Assembly (NCBI GenBank): GCA_002335605.1
Contig: BEDY01000002.1
Location: 1,984,001 to 2,048,000, forward strand
Length of the DNA: 64,000 nucleotides
Direction: 5' to 3'
Source of the DNA: Prillingera fragicola
Taxonomy: Eukaryota > Basidiomycota > Tremellomycetes > Trichosporonales > Trichosporonaceae
Of this stretch, positions 1 to 13,888 are shown piece after piece (position 1 is the stretch's first letter; every line of letters starts with the position of its first letter). Under the pieces are notes generated by a model. It made no database searches. It was not told where the DNA came from and saw nothing but the letters and a program-made list of their open reading frames with translations. The position numbers were made by a program, and so were the translations under genes.

Positions 1-1661
<1,661 letters not shown>

Positions 1662-2033
1662 GACTCGTGGCTAATGAGTGGCTGTGGTGTGGACGTTAGA
1701 AGAAGAGTATTAGAAGGGTTGAAGAGAAAGTACAAGGAGGATGCGGGAAAAGTGACCCCAAGCACAGTGCGTGTTGACTTCCCGCGCACACCTGCCCGCC
1801 CCGCCCAGCGGAGCGACGGAAGCAATTTCCCACCACCAAACCAGCGCCCCTGACCCTGAATCCAAGGTCTGTCGGATCGACGCGACGCGGGCGCGCCAAA
1901 CGGGGGCGACGCGATCAAAAGCCACGTGGTCGTGGCACTAACCTCCACTTTACGGAATTGCCTCCGTGTATTTGTTGTTCAAGGCACTCAGTAACCTCGA
2001 CATTACTCTTTGTCCACTTCTTATCTCTGGGCT
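1662..2033. promoter_or_regulatory. Divergent promoter between beta-tubulin and ORC5
   Basis: This stretch separates the inferred first exon of beta-tubulin (minus) from the ORC5 ATG (plus), so it must hold both promoters. Short open frames on both strands look like chance. No clear TATA box or known site could be assigned. Confidence 0.5.
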
Positions 2034-3675
2034 ATGGCAGACACGCTCGCCACCTTGCTGTCGCACAGCGGGGCACCTGGATTGGTACACTTTCATCACC
2101 CACATCATCCACCGTCCGCACTTTCTCTCCACCTGCCCAGCCGCTGCACAGTTGTTCGCCTGGATGCTGTAGAGCACCACACCACGAGGTTGTTGTATGC
2201 CGGCGCAATCGCACGACTCGCAGAAGCCTTGGGGCAACAGCACACGGCGAAAGGGAAAGGTCCAGGTGAAGATGGGCGAGAAGTTCTCACCTGGGATGCC
2301 TTTGCACATGGTGTGCGCACGATGTGGTCAAGCCACAAGGGCAAGGGGAAGACCAGGGAGAGGGATGGTGAGGAAGAGGACCAGATTGTGTTCCTCATTA
2401 CCAAGGCGGAGCGCCTAAAGGGGGTGTTGGGATCATCTTGGACTGCGATGACTCGGTTCCCAGAGCTGGTGAGATTTTCGTGATCAAGCTGATGCTGATG
2501 TTAGGTTGGTGTTCCAGCGACTGTTGTCTTCTGCTCTCAGATGCCCTGGGACGACCTTCGTCCGCAGCGGGGAGACGCACCCGAGCCATTCCACATCTAT
2601 TTGGAAGCACTTTCTCGTGCAGGTGAGTATTCTGCCAGTGCCGGAGCCGCACTGACCCAGTGCAGAGATTCTGACCCTGTTGAGACCTGGTTCGACCCAT
2701 CCGCTGTACACCCACTTTCTCGACCTGTTGCTGGCTACCATCGGCCATCTAGCACCGACATCACCGCCATCCGAGATTGACTACGTTGCTTCAACCCTCT
2801 GGCCCATCTACACCGCCATGCTCCCTCCACACGCCGAACAAACACTCCTTGGCAAACCCCTCCCCGATCCTGAAAACCCCCCACCACCGCTGTCTATCAC
2901 AGTCAAACTCCTTACCGACCTCAAACACCAAACCTCCCTCGCCCTCGCCGCCGCCTCTGAAAATGTTTTGCCCCGCACTGTTGGCCGTAGCGAGTTCACC
3001 AAGGCGATGATGCCAATCACGCCCGACGGCGTTCCCCGTCCAGTGTCAGCGCGAACCGTCCCACAACCTCCTCCGCTCGACCTGCCCAAGGCTGCACGCT
3101 ACCTCCTAGTCGCCGCCTACTGTGCAAGCTACAACCCAGTCTCTTCAGACCTTCGTCTATTTGGCCGCGGCACAGGCGCAGACGGTAAACGGCGAAAAGG
3201 CGGCGCAGTCCGGCGAGCAGGCTACGGACGTGCTCGCATGGGTAAAGTCCCACAACGTCTCCTCGGCCCCCGCCCCTTTCCCATTGACCGAGTTATTGCC
3301 ATGTTTGCGTCGCTGTACGCTGAACATGCTGAGCGACCCGAGGATCTCGCGCCGGGCTACGACGATTCAGAGGACGAGGACCCGCATGGCTGGCCTACAG
3401 CCGAGGAGGCCGCTGCGCGCGCGACGCGCAGGAGGGAGCGCGAGTTGGCGCGCGACGAGGCGTGGGAGGATCAGGTGGACCATTTGTCTTTTTCTGTCAA
3501 GCTGTGGAGTCTTATCCCGGAACTCGAGGCGCAGGGCTTGCTACGCCGCTCGTCGCCTGTTGACAGGCTGGATAATATCATGATCCGCTGCGAGATTGAC
3601 TATGAGACGGCCAAGACGCTCGCCAAGGAGCTCAAGATTACGCTCGACGAGTATCTTTACGAGGCCACCGTGTAG
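2034..3675 (+). CDS. ORC5: Origin recognition complex subunit 5
   Basis: ORC5 is a subunit of the six-protein complex that marks replication origins and loads MCM. Exons are 2034-2468, 2505-2622 and 2666-3675, giving 520 residues. Family marks are the KAERLKG segment followed by PATVVFCSQMPWDD in the AAA+ core, then KAARYLLVAAYCASYNP, GPRPFPIDRVIAMF and the C-terminal winged-helix segment ending TLDEYLYEATV. An acidic insert (DDSEDEDPHG) lies before the C-terminal domain. The P-loop region is unusual: where the family has GHTASGKT, this protein reads HHPPSALS, and the Walker B aspartate of VLDKAERL is replaced (LITKAERL). The ATG at 2034 is the first in-frame ATG. The stop codon is only 79 nt from that of the convergent antiporter gene. 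Confidence 0.9.
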
Positions 3676-3754
3676 AGAGTGGGTTGTTCATGCATTTTCT
3701 ATGTATACTGAGTTAATCCCTGGCGGGTATATGAATCCCCCATGGTGGCGCGAG

Positions 3755-5593
3755 TTAGGCCACGCGGACGTGCCGGTCTTTCGTCGGCGTGGCCTCGGGT
3801 TGAAAGAGGATAGACGACGTCGTCCCGACCGCCGGCGATGGCGGGACACTCGCTGACGGCGTGAGGGTGACGGGCGTAACGCGACCACTCATGTTGGGCG
3901 TCAGGCGGCCAGTCACCGAAGGCGTGTTCGTAATCACTGTGGTGCCGGGGATGTCGGCGCGCTTCAGGCTGCCTGCGAGGGCCTCGACGTCAAAGCGCAC
4001 GTGGTCGTCCATGGAAGAACGCGACTCGGGAGGGTTGTTGACCACTGCCACCTGTGTGGTGCCGTCCGAGTCCGAGACCTCGCTGGCGGGGCCGCCGTAT
4101 GGTACTGCCTCCGGTAGGCGTGAGATGATGTCCCTGTCCGTGTCCTTGGAGAACGTGTTGGTGATCGTGCGGTGACCAAACTTGCCGACGGGAATGGTGA
4201 CGCCGTGAACAATAATTGAGGTGAGGACCAGAAAGTAAACAACAGGCAGAATAACGCTGAGTATCAGTACTGGATCTGATGCAAGCACTCACGCTCGGAG
4301 ACGTTCACGGCTACCATCGTCGGGAATAGCCTCAAGGGACACCTGGGTGTAGAAGACGGCACCCACGCCGATGGGGCCAAAGTACCCCGCAAAGACAGCC
4401 TCTTTCCAAGATGGGAGAGTGGGGATGAAGTGTGACAGCGCGAGAACCCAGGGCAAGCGACGGAGAAGCATGACGCAAATGCCCAGCACCACAAGACGCC
4501 AAGGAGTGATGCCCCAGAAGTTGCCAAATTGGTCCCAGGGCATAATGGCGCCAATGTATAAGAACTGTCGAGTCAGTGGAGCTGTTAACCGATACGACTC
4601 ACAATTCCAGTGTTGAGGAGCTGGTCAATGACGTCCTGGAAAGAGTGATCCTCAGTCTCGACACGGAACCAGTCATCCCATGTAAACGAGTTGCCGACAA
4701 TGAAGCAGCACAGAATGTCGTCCGAGCCAAGGATGCCCACCACACCAAGGGTGAAGAAAGTCAAAGCGACGCCAAAGGAAAGGAACGACTCATGGTCGAT
4801 GAGGCGACGCTCCTCGGCAAAGCGGAGCATCTTGCGCGCGATAAAGCCAATAATAGCTCCAATGATAACCGAAAGAAGCACCTGATAGAACAGAATGTTG
4901 TAAAACCATTCACCGATAGCACCACCGATAGTGTGAACTGGATGCGTTGGCGAGTGGATCAAGATCAGGTACAGCCCCACATAGAGGAAAGGGAATCCAA
5001 GGCCGTCGTTGGCTCCAGCCTCACACACGATGATATTGCGCACAGAGAGTGGCACATACTTTTCGGCAAAGCGACCTTTGCAGATCGAGTTGGCCAGGAC
5101 GGGATCGGTGGGAGTCACACATGCTCCAATGATGAGTGATTCGAGAAAGGTGAGCCCAGGGATGAGGCCCCACACGAGCAGACTCGTCACAAACCACGCG
5201 AGCGTCATGACTGCGAACAGCAGAGTGCAGAGACTCATACGCTCGCGCCATAGATATGCCTTGGGAAGCGAAATGCCCGTGAACAGAACCTGGATGGCGA
5301 TAATAATGCGCGTCACCTGAAAGGTCAAGTAGTTTAGATCTTCATGCGAGTTGCCAACCCATTCCAGTGGCGAGAAGACGTTGGCGGCAATGGGACCGAA
5401 TATGATGCCCGCCACAAAGGCGAGAAGAGCTTCGGCTAAGGATTGGTCAGATTGTGTCAGAGTCTTGGATCTCGGATTGCTCACACAGGAAAAGGCGCTC
5501 CTTGAGATAGAAGCTGCACAAGCCGATGAACACGACGTAGCCACCGGCGACGGCGAGAGCCTTGGAAGTCTCGTCGATGTGGAGAGAAACCAT
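3755..5593 (-). CDS. NHA1: Fungal plasma-membrane Na+/H+ antiporter (CPA1, Nha1 type)
   Basis: Exchanges cytosolic Na+ or K+ for protons, supporting salt tolerance and pH homeostasis at the cell surface. Exons (minus) are 5593-5485, 5435-4603, 4564-4293 and 4256-3755, giving 571 residues. About twelve hydrophobic segments fill residues 10-420. Key motifs are FVAGIIFGPIAANVF near the N-terminus, TPTDPVLANSI (about 144-154) and EAGANDGLGFPF (about 175-186), the latter carrying the Asn-Asp pair of the ion site. The cytosolic tail is about 160 residues with Ser/Thr-rich stretches, far shorter than the tail of budding-yeast Nha1. Start ATG at 5593 gives MVSLHIDETSKA, as in fungal relatives. It is convergent with ORC5 and divergent from VPS35. 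The gene symbol is by family resemblance. Confidence 0.9.
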
Positions 5594-6198
5594 GATGAGT
5601 GGCTTTTATATTAAGCTAGATGGAGCACCAGATAGATGACTGGTCGTGTGATGCCAGCGGGACGTTGACGTTGCGGTCACACCCAGTTCGATGTTATTGA
5701 ACGGGGACGAAAGCGCAGTTCCCGTTGATGGACAGGATGGAGGGAGCGATGAGAGCAAAGGGGACCGCCATGTGAAAGCGTAGAGGAGTAGGATACCCAG
5801 AAAGTCTAGATTGTGGTCCGAGAGGCAGGCCGCTCGAGGTGGATGGCAGATGAGAGACGCGATAATTTCTTTGTACAAAGTCAGAATGCAGGTGGTTGGG
5901 GGCCGTGAACACACGTTTATGGATTCTATTTACAGGCCTGGCCAGCCTGGGCGCACTCCACCCCGCATACCCCGCACGGTCCACCAGGGACCGGAACCTG
6001 ACAGGCACATCATTACGTAAAGAGAATCCGTAAACGTGTAATTTCCACCGAGCCAAGCCATCGGGACCAAATGTATCAGTTCCAGGAAGATGGCGATGAC
6101 GAACCACCTGGGTGGACTAACTGCTGTACAGCCTGGACCTCATATCGGCCGGTACTCTCAACCACTCAACATCGACTAGCAGCACTACTCTCAACATC
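5594..6198. promoter_or_regulatory. Divergent promoter between the antiporter and VPS35
   Basis: About 600 bp between two divergent start codons. A TATA-like TTTTATATTAA lies within 20 nt upstream of the antiporter ATG. The open frames here (for example 6107-5694 minus) start inside the spacer, show no family features and are not called. Confidence 0.45.
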
Positions 6199-9187
6199 AT
6201 GTCAGTGCTGTCAGTCGCAGACGATCCAAAGATCCTCGTCGACGCCCTAAACGTCGTAAAGGTACAGACAGTCCAGCTTAAACGATGTCTCGAGGCCGAG
6301 GAGATCATGGAGGCCCTCAAGGCCGCCTCGACCATGCTCTCGGAACTTCGCACCTCGTCGCTCTCGCCAAAGCAATACTATGAGCTCTACATGGCGGTAT
6401 TCGACAGTCTTCGACATCTCAGCACCTATCTCTACGAGGCACATGTTGATGGCAAGCACCATCTCGCAGACCTCTACGAGCTCGTTCAGTGAGTACAGGC
6501 CATTCACAGCCAAGAGCTGGGCTGACGTGCCAAGGTATGCTGGCAACATTGTTCCTCGTCTCTACCTGATGATTACTGTTGGATCAGTCTACATGTCGAT
6601 TCCCGATGCGCCGGTCAAGGAGATCATGAAGGACATGCTGGAAATGTCGCGCGGTGTCCAGCACCCCACTCGTGGCCTCTTCCTCCGCCACTACCTGTCT
6701 GGCCAGACACGCGACTTTCTGCCAGTCGGAGATGACGATGGGTGAGTGCTGATTACAGTACAAGGCTGATGAACAGCCCCGGCGGTAACCTCCAGGATTC
6801 GATTGGCTTTGTTCTCACCAACTTTATCGAGATGAACAAGCTCTGGGTTCGACTTCAGCACCAGGGTCACTCGCGAGAGCGCGAGAAGCGCGAGATGGAG
6901 CGTCGTGACCTGCGCATTCTGGTGGGCACCAATCTGGTTCGCCTGTCTCAGCTAGATGGCGTCGACGTCGGCATGTACCAGCGGACCATCTTGCCAGCGA
7001 TTCTCGAACAGGTTGTCAACTGCAAGGATGTGATTGCCCAGGAGTACCTCATGGAGGTGGTCATCCAAGTGTTCACCGACGAGTTCCACCTGCACACCCT
7101 CAAGCCCTTCTTGTCGGCGACCGCTCAGCTGCACCCCCGCGTCAACGTCAAGCAGATTGTCATTGCTCTCATTGACCGCTTGGCAGCATACGCCGCCCGC
7201 GAGGCTGAGAATGAGGACCCCGAGGAGAAGCGCCGTGGGGAGGAGGAGGCTGCTCGTCGCTTGGCAGATAAGGTCAAGGGCATGAGGCTGAAGGGCCAGG
7301 CAGACCCTGAGCCCGAAAAGCCAGCAACTCCCAAGCCAGTCGAGGCATCTGCGTGGGCCAACGAGCAGCCCCTGGGCGATGGCGAGGACAAGAACGAGCC
7401 TGCCGAGAACGGCTCGCCTGAGAACGGAGACAAGCCCGCAGAGGAAGGCAAAAAAGAGGAGAAGAAGGAGGAAGATGAGGCACCAAAGCCCTCTGCATCG
7501 TCTGCCAAGACTTTCCGTGGCATCCCCGAGGACGCACGCTTGTTCGAGATGTTCTGGCAGCAGATTGTTGAGCTCATCAAGGTAAGTCTGTGCACCAGTG
7601 GTACGTCTAACATTACAGGCTCGTCCGGATCTGTCGATTCAGGATATTACCGCGCTGCTCGTGTCGCTGGCCAACCTTTCGCTCAGCTGCTACCCCGACC
7701 GTCTCGAATATGTCGACCAGATTCTGTCATACGCCACGGCAAAGGTTGGACAGTTCCAGGCCAGCCCCGAGTTGCACGCCCCGCAGACGACTGCCAACCT
7801 GCTTGCTCTCCTTCTTGCCCCCATCAGCTCTTATCTCTCCGTCCTCACTCTCCTTGCCATTCCTTCTTACACTCCTCTTCTTGCTGTTCAACCCTACACC
7901 ACCCGCGCTGCCATTGGACACGCGGTTGTGTCCTCGGTGCTCAAGAACAACACTCTTATCGAGACGACCAGCGATGTCGAGGGTGTTCTCGGCTTGTGTG
8001 CCGTGCTCGTGCGCGACCAGAAGGACGCGTCCGGTGGTGCGCCGTCAAGACGGCAGCACGTCGACCTTCGTGAGATGGCCGAGGAGCAGGGCTGGGTCGC
8101 GCGTATGGTGCACCTCTTCCACTCGGACGACTTGGCAACTCAGAACGAGCTACTTCAGACCGCACACAAGCTGCTTGCCGAGGGTGGAGAAAGGATACGC
8201 TGGACGTTCCCCCCGCTCATTGCCAGCAGTATCCAGCTCGCGCGGAGGTTCAAGTCGAGGCAGGCCGAGGAAAAGGACTGGGAGACGCGTGTCACGCAGC
8301 TCTTCAAGTTTATTCACCGCCTCATCTCGATCCTGTACAACCGTGTCGAGGCGCCCGAGACCTGCTTGCGGTTGTTCCTGCTTGCTGGCCAGGTTGCGGA
8401 TGATTGCGGTCTCGAGGAGCTGACGTACGAGTTTTACGTGCAAGCGTTTGTCATCTACGAGGAGTCGATTTCCGAGTCGCGCGCACAGCTGCAGGCCATT
8501 ACAGGCATTATCAGCGCGCTGCAGTGGAGCAGAGTCTTTGGCGCGGACAACTACGACACGCTGATCACGAAAGCGGCACTGCACGGCTCCAAGCTCCTCA
8601 AGAAGGGTCACCAGGCTACAGCAGTACTCTACGCCAGTCACATGTGGTGGCAGGGTGACGAGCCCGGACGCGAACCTCGCGGCAAGCCACCACTCCGGGA
8701 TGGCAAGCGTGTTCTCGAGTGCCTGCAAAAGTCGCTGCGTATCGCAACAAGCTGCATCGACGAGCTCACAAGCGTGCAGTTGTACGTTGACGCTCTGGAC
8801 CGCTACATCTACTACTTTGAGCAGGGAGTCGAGGCCGTCACGCCAAAGTACATCAACTCACTCGTCGAGCTTATTACCTCGAACATTGACGCGCTGCATA
8901 GCGCCGACGTGCACCCCTCGACAACGAGTCCGCCCGGTCTCGTGGACGGTGTCAACACACCCGACATGATCAACAAGGTGAGCCCTCCCGACCAGCACCA
9001 CGCTAACGAACAGCACTTCCGGAATACATTGCAGTACATCCAGAGCAAGCAGCGGCAACACGCTGCGCGCGGCAGCGATGCCGACAGTTCGTCTGGTGAT
9101 GCCGAGGAGGGAGAGGACGCCCCCCGCCCCGTTGACTGGAGTTCGGTGGATGTCGTCGGCGGATGTCTCAAGATGGGTCTCGCGTAA
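6199..9187 (+). CDS. VPS35: Retromer subunit VPS35
   Basis: Core alpha-solenoid subunit of retromer, which recycles cargo receptors from endosomes to the Golgi. Exons are 6199-6488, 6535-6741, 6777-7581, 7619-8977 and 9014-9187, giving 944 residues. The N-terminal segment carries the family block [14 protein letters not shown], then [15 protein letters not shown], which contains the PRLYL motif region that binds Vps26. A charged, Glu/Lys-rich insert (about residues 320-425) interrupts the solenoid. The C-terminal half has the Vps29-binding helical repeats, with [11 protein letters not shown] and VALQ-like helices, and ends near [13 protein letters not shown]. The last intron (8978-9013) is only 36 nt, a multiple of three and free of stops, so an unspliced reading stays open and adds 12 residues before HFRNT. 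Start ATG at 6199. Confidence 0.93.
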
Positions 9188-9364
9188 GAGTGCGAGAAAT
9201 GATGCTTTTTTTGGCTCGGTGGAGAGCGGTGTTACGTTTGTATAGACGACTGGCACGAGGGGAGATGTATTGGGTTGCAGGATGCGACGCTAGCCGTGCC
9301 ATTGACTGCACTGATGCTGTACATGATAGGTCGACATTTGTGGTACACTAGCTACACTTTTCGC

Positions 9365-11043
9365 TCACAGAGCATGCGTCCCCTGCTCTGACGCACTAGG
9401 CCTCGACCCACCACGCCACAGACTTGGCCCCGGCGACTGCGTATGGGACCGCGATGGCGGCCGTGCACTTGGCTGATTCACAAACGCCAACCCGATAGGG
9501 TGGGCACTGGTCGGCGTCGGTGTCCCGCTGTGCACGCTTCCATTCTCTGGCAGACCCGGCATGCTGCCACTCGAGCTGAATTGGGGCAAGGGCGGGCGGC
9601 GCGGCAGGCCCGAGGGCGGGGTGGGGCTCACTGGCGTTCCGGCGGGTGAGCCCTGGCTCTGGCTGTGGCCTGGGACGGGGATGGTGACCAGCTGCCGTGT
9701 GGCCATTGGGGTTGGTGAGCCGGAGGAATTGCGCTCTGGGTAGAGCGAGGCGAATGACTCGGCGCGGGAGGGTGCGCGCTGGGAGCGGAGCTCGTTGCGT
9801 GACAACGCGGCCGCTGTTGCGGCTGCAACGACGTCGGGTGGAATTTGGGGGACTGGGGGTTCAGGCTCGCGGACGAGGGTGCTGCTGTGGGCGGAGGATA
9901 TGCCAGAGGTAGCGCTTGCGCTGGTCGACATGCTCGAGGAGCGGATACGGAGTGGTGCGGTCACGTTTGGCGGCGGCGTCTCCTCGTATGGAAGGTAGCT
10001 TTGTGAATTGTGAAGGGCTTGGTCGTGCATTTCGCGCTCTTGCTGCTCGCGTTCGGCCATCTGTAGCTCCCACTGTTCACGTTCTGCGAGTTCGCGCTCA
10101 CGGGCTTCCCGAGCAGCGCGCTCTTCCCTACGCCTGGTCCGACGCTCCTCCATGACCTCCCTGGCTATTGTGTCGAGCTGCGCGCGCACTTGGCTGCTAT
10201 ACGCAAAGTCGGCTGCGTTAAAGCCCTCAAAATTGCGCGCACTTGTGCTGGCACCGCGTTCGAGAAGTGCGCGGATGCACTGAATGTGCCCCCAGGCGCT
10301 GGCATAGTGCAGAGGAGTGTTACCTTGCAAGTCGGCAAGGTCAGTGTCCGCGCCCAGGTCGCACAACAAGGCGATGAAGGAGGCGTTGTTCGCCTGCGCA
10401 GCAAAGTGCAATGCAACCTTGCCGCCTGTATTGCTCCAGTCAATCAGAAATGGAAACAGCGTGCAGTAGACCTCGGTCATGCGGAGAGATATGTCTGTGA
10501 GCTCCTCGATTGACCGCGTCGTAGGGCGTGGTGGAAAGTCTGGATCTGAAGTGAGGAGGTGCGCGTGCGGTGACAGTGAGGGTGGAGCTGGCGCAGCAGC
10601 GAGGAGGTGGAAGATGGTGTTGTGCTCGGCATCCTTCTCTCGTCAGCCATGACCCTCCAAAGGCCTTCATCGCCGTCAGTACCCACTCGGCTCAGCTCTT
10701 GATCGTCATGTCCGTAATCGAGTAGCAACCACTCGAATACTTCAATGTGTCCCTCCAATGCAGCCCATGCGAGTGAGCTCAGACGCATCTTGTCCACATT
10801 GCGCAGGTCCATCTTGTGCTGCAGGCGAGCCAAGAGCGCGACATTGTTGTCTACAGTGGGTCAGCATCAACAATGACTGTTCGGTCAAGCCCGGTGCGGT
10901 GCGGCCGAGCATGTCCGTTCATTCTCCGAGAGAGAGCTCTCACCTCGAACAGCTTGGCGCACGCGTACGCTCGGCTTGCGAACGACGTGTAGGCGAGAGC
11001 TCTCTCCCGCATGGGAGTTGAGCATGCCGATCGTGCTTGCCAT
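9365..11043 (-). CDS. Ankyrin-repeat protein, Avo2-like layout
   Basis: Exons (minus) are 11043-10944, 10850-10687 and 10633-9365, giving 510 residues. An N-terminal segment VRQAVRDNNVALLARLQHK is followed by ankyrin repeats: SSLAWAALEGHIEVFEWLL, GKVALHFAAQANNASFIALL and GNTPLHYASAWGHIQCIRALL. After the repeats comes a highly charged Arg/Glu helix (MEERRTRRREERAAREARER, about residues 205-255) and then a disordered Ser/Pro-rich tail with many SP/TP sites. The layout, short ankyrin block plus charged coil plus phospho-rich tail, resembles the fungal TORC2 accessory subunit Avo2, but I cannot claim orthology. The gene shares a 344-bp divergent promoter with PEX13 and converges on VPS35. A 12-bp inverted repeat covers the first donor site. 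Confidence 0.8.
10930..11006. repeat. 12-bp perfect inverted repeat across the first exon of the ankyrin gene
   Basis: GAGAGAGCTCTC at 10930-10941 and its exact reverse complement GAGAGCTCTCTC at 10995-11006 are separated by 53 bp. Both arms are themselves nearly palindromic. One arm overlaps the donor site of intron 1 (GTGAG at 10943-10939 on the minus strand), the other lies in exon 1. Confidence 0.8.
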
Positions 11044-11387
11044 GTTGGCGTCGCGGCGTTGGGTGTTGTGGACAATGTACTTGAAGGACGAGGATGGTTG
11101 GCAAGATGTATGACGGAGCGGCTCTGCACGGCCGTGCGCAAGGGCAATGGACCCCGAATTTGCCACGCGAGCACCTCCTGGGTGAGCACCTGCGCCCCCG
11201 GCAATGGTTCCGCCCGGTCCCATCCATTAGCGATCAACTACTGTACGCAAGGTCGCCTTTCCTCCATCGACCTCTTCAGCGTCCTCCCAGATCATCCAGC
11301 CGGCCATAGCTCAGCCAAGCGCACAACCGCGCAACAACAGCTCTGAAACCTACCTAGACGTAGTCGCCAGCACGCAGCCGTAAGCTC
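11044..11387. promoter_or_regulatory. Short divergent promoter, ankyrin gene and PEX13
   Basis: Only 344 bp separate the two start codons, so the two genes probably share promoter elements. No specific site was recognised. Confidence 0.5.
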
Positions 11388-12986
11388 ATGTCCTCGCTCC
11401 CTCCGCGACCAAAGCCTTGGGAGCAAAAGTCGGCCGCGGCAGCATCCACCCCACCAGTCGCGGCATCCGCCCCACTCATTGCCACCGCCACCACCAGCTC
11501 CTTGTCGGCAAACCCATTCGACTCGGCAGTCACCTCAGCAAGCAGTAGCGTAGCACCCCGTCTACCTGACCGGCCAGCAGGATTGGCAGACAACTCGTTG
11601 GTTTCATCTGGTGAGTATGCGTGAAAAACGCCGTGGAGGAAACAGGAGGTTTGGGCACGCCCATCGGCTCGAGAGTGACCAATGCCGCATTCTAGCATCT
11701 TGACGCTCGTGCTTGGGCTGAGCCTATCGCCACTTGAGGGCACAAGGAAGACGCCTTCATTTGTGGCATGGTTGATCGCTAGCGCGGGCGGGCTGGCGCA
11801 TCGTCACCGCTCCACTCATCCTTGCACGCCCACTACTCGTGCTGACACATTTCTTAGGATACGGAACCACAGGGTACGGAAACTCGGCCATGCAGTCACG
11901 CTATGGCACCTCGTCATACGGCATGTCGCCCTATGGCATGGGAAGCTATGGGGGAGGAATGGGAGGGATCGGGGGATACAGCTCCATGAACCGGTTCGGC
12001 GGTGGTGGATACGGAGGATACGGAGGGTACGGCGGAGGATATGGAGGGTATGGGATGGGTGGAATGGGAATGGGTGGCTATGGTGTCGGTGGCATGGGTG
12101 CACCAGGCGAGGTGAGTGGGATGGCGACGAGGCGGCAGTGACAGGGCTTTATCACGGGCCAAGCTGTTCTGCGCAACGAGGAGCTGACACTTGCAGATGC
12201 CTACACTTACCAACTCGCTCCAGCAGTCGACAGCACCAGCATTTGCGATCATCGAGTCGCTGGTCACAGCATTCACGTCCCTCGCCCAGCTGGTGGAGAG
12301 CACCTACATGGCGACCCACTCTTCCTTTTTCGCTATGGTTGGCGTTGCCGACCAGCTTGGATCGCTAAAGACATACCTGGGCCAGGTCCTCGGAGTCTTT
12401 AGTGTTTTGCGGCTAGGCCGGCGCATCATCAACTGGCTGCGGGGCAAGAAGAACCCCCCTCCCGAGGGCTGGGCCAACGAGTGGAGCGCGGGCATGAACG
12501 GCCTCCCAGCTGGTGCCGACGCGCCGCGCCCCAGCGCCAAGCCGCTGCTTCTCTTCCTCCTCAGCGCCGTCGGCCTGCCATACCTCATGAGCCGACTCGT
12601 GAAACTCCTCATTGCCAACCAGCAGCAGCAGCAGCAGGCCCAGCTTGCCGCCGCGGGCCCCGACGGCGTCATCGACCCCACCAAGCTCACCTTTGCACGC
12701 GCAAGGTGGGAGTTCCGCCCCGCCGAGGAGTGGGAGCTCGGGCTCGCTCCCGACGAGATTGTCGCTGTTCTCGAGCAGCGCGATGGCGCCGCACCAGGCG
12801 AGTCGGGATGGTGGCGCGGACGGACGCGTGATGGGCGTAACGGATGGTTCCCTGGAAACTATGTGAGTGGAAACGGCGGTGGAAAGGAACATGAGCTGAC
12901 GCGCTCAGGTGGAGGTTATCAAGAAGCGTGAAGCAGGACCAGAGGTCCCCGCGCCGCCGCCCGTCCCCCGTTTCCAGGCAGCTTAA
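11388..12986 (+). CDS. PEX13: Peroxisomal import docking protein Pex13
   Basis: Pex13 is an SH3-bearing peroxisomal membrane protein that docks the import receptors Pex5 and Pex7 with Pex14. Exons are 11388-11610, 11858-12111, 12197-12862 and 12909-12986, giving 406 residues. It opens MSSLPPRPKPWE, the usual Pro-Trp start. Residues about 75-158 are a Tyr/Gly-rich, low-complexity stretch (GYGGYGGYGGGYGGYGMGG), the region that in Pex13 can form the condensed import channel. Then follow the conserved helical block (TSLAQLVESTYMATHSSFFAMVGVADQLG), a hydrophobic segment (LLLFLLSAVGLPYLMSRLV), a poly-Gln run encoded near 12620-12638, and the SH3 domain (about 318-385, ending WWRGRTRDGRNGWFPGNYVEV). 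Intron 1 is 247 nt, long for this locus; the last intron falls inside the SH3 domain. Confidence 0.95.
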
Positions 12987-13888
12987 GCTTAATGACGGAC
13001 GACAATGTACAGCATACCAGGCAGCAGCGGCGCCGGCCACTGCTGCTCTAGACGACTAGTGTGTTGAGGCAAGGCGAGGCGAGGTAATGCGCACGAGTAC
13101 GAAGTGGGTAGACGCCAAGTTGCTTCTTGTGCGTGTGGGGATGTCCGGGGTAGGGGATCAGGTAGAGAGGACTAGATGTACGGTGTACGACAATGCACAC
13201 GGTTCATCCTGCTGATCAGCTCGGTGTCTTGCGACGGTCCTGACACGCGGCATAGGAGTTGCAGGGGAGTGTTCGGTCTTCCCCGCTGACCGTTAAAGAT
13301 GCGCTACTCGGTGTTCAGTTTGTTTCGTGCCGTTCATCCGAGGGAGCTGGCAAAGAGCTGGCCGTTTGCTGCTGGAACAATCCTGCAAGCCGAACAGCTC
13401 CAAGCCTCACTTGAACGAGCAGGACAAGCAAACCTTGCAGCAGACAATGCTTGATAACGGTGTCCTCAAGGACGCCACCACGTGTGCCAGACCCATTCAC
13501 ATAGTGATTGGTATCTGCGTCGGCAACCACTTTCCCGCTAGCCAGCGCGCCAGCACTAACCAAAAGGACCGACGGATTCAATTGGGGACATGTCTCACGA
13601 TGCATCGTTGTCTGGGACACACATTGCTCGTCGCGTGTTTATTGACGGTTGTCAATCGTCGGACATGTTAACAGGCAACGACGACCGAGGTCAGGTCAGG
13701 TGAAAGGCATGGGGTTTTCCTTCTGTGTGAGGTGCATGTTGGTTGAAAATCTATTTACAGTGAGCGAGCTAAAGCTGGCTTGGAGGTGTTGTTGTGATTT
13801 TAGGGCTGTTTGTACATAATGTCCGCAAAGCCTCGCCAGCGAGCTTTACGCGTTCAGGATGTGTGCCAGTGTCCCGGGAGATGAGACA
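12987..13888. other. Convergent intergenic spacer after PEX13
   Basis: About 900 bp between two stop codons on opposite strands. It should hold both 3' UTRs and poly(A) sites. A 114-codon frame on the plus strand (13327-13671) has no proper ATG and no recognisable domain. Nothing else seen. Confidence 0.4.
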
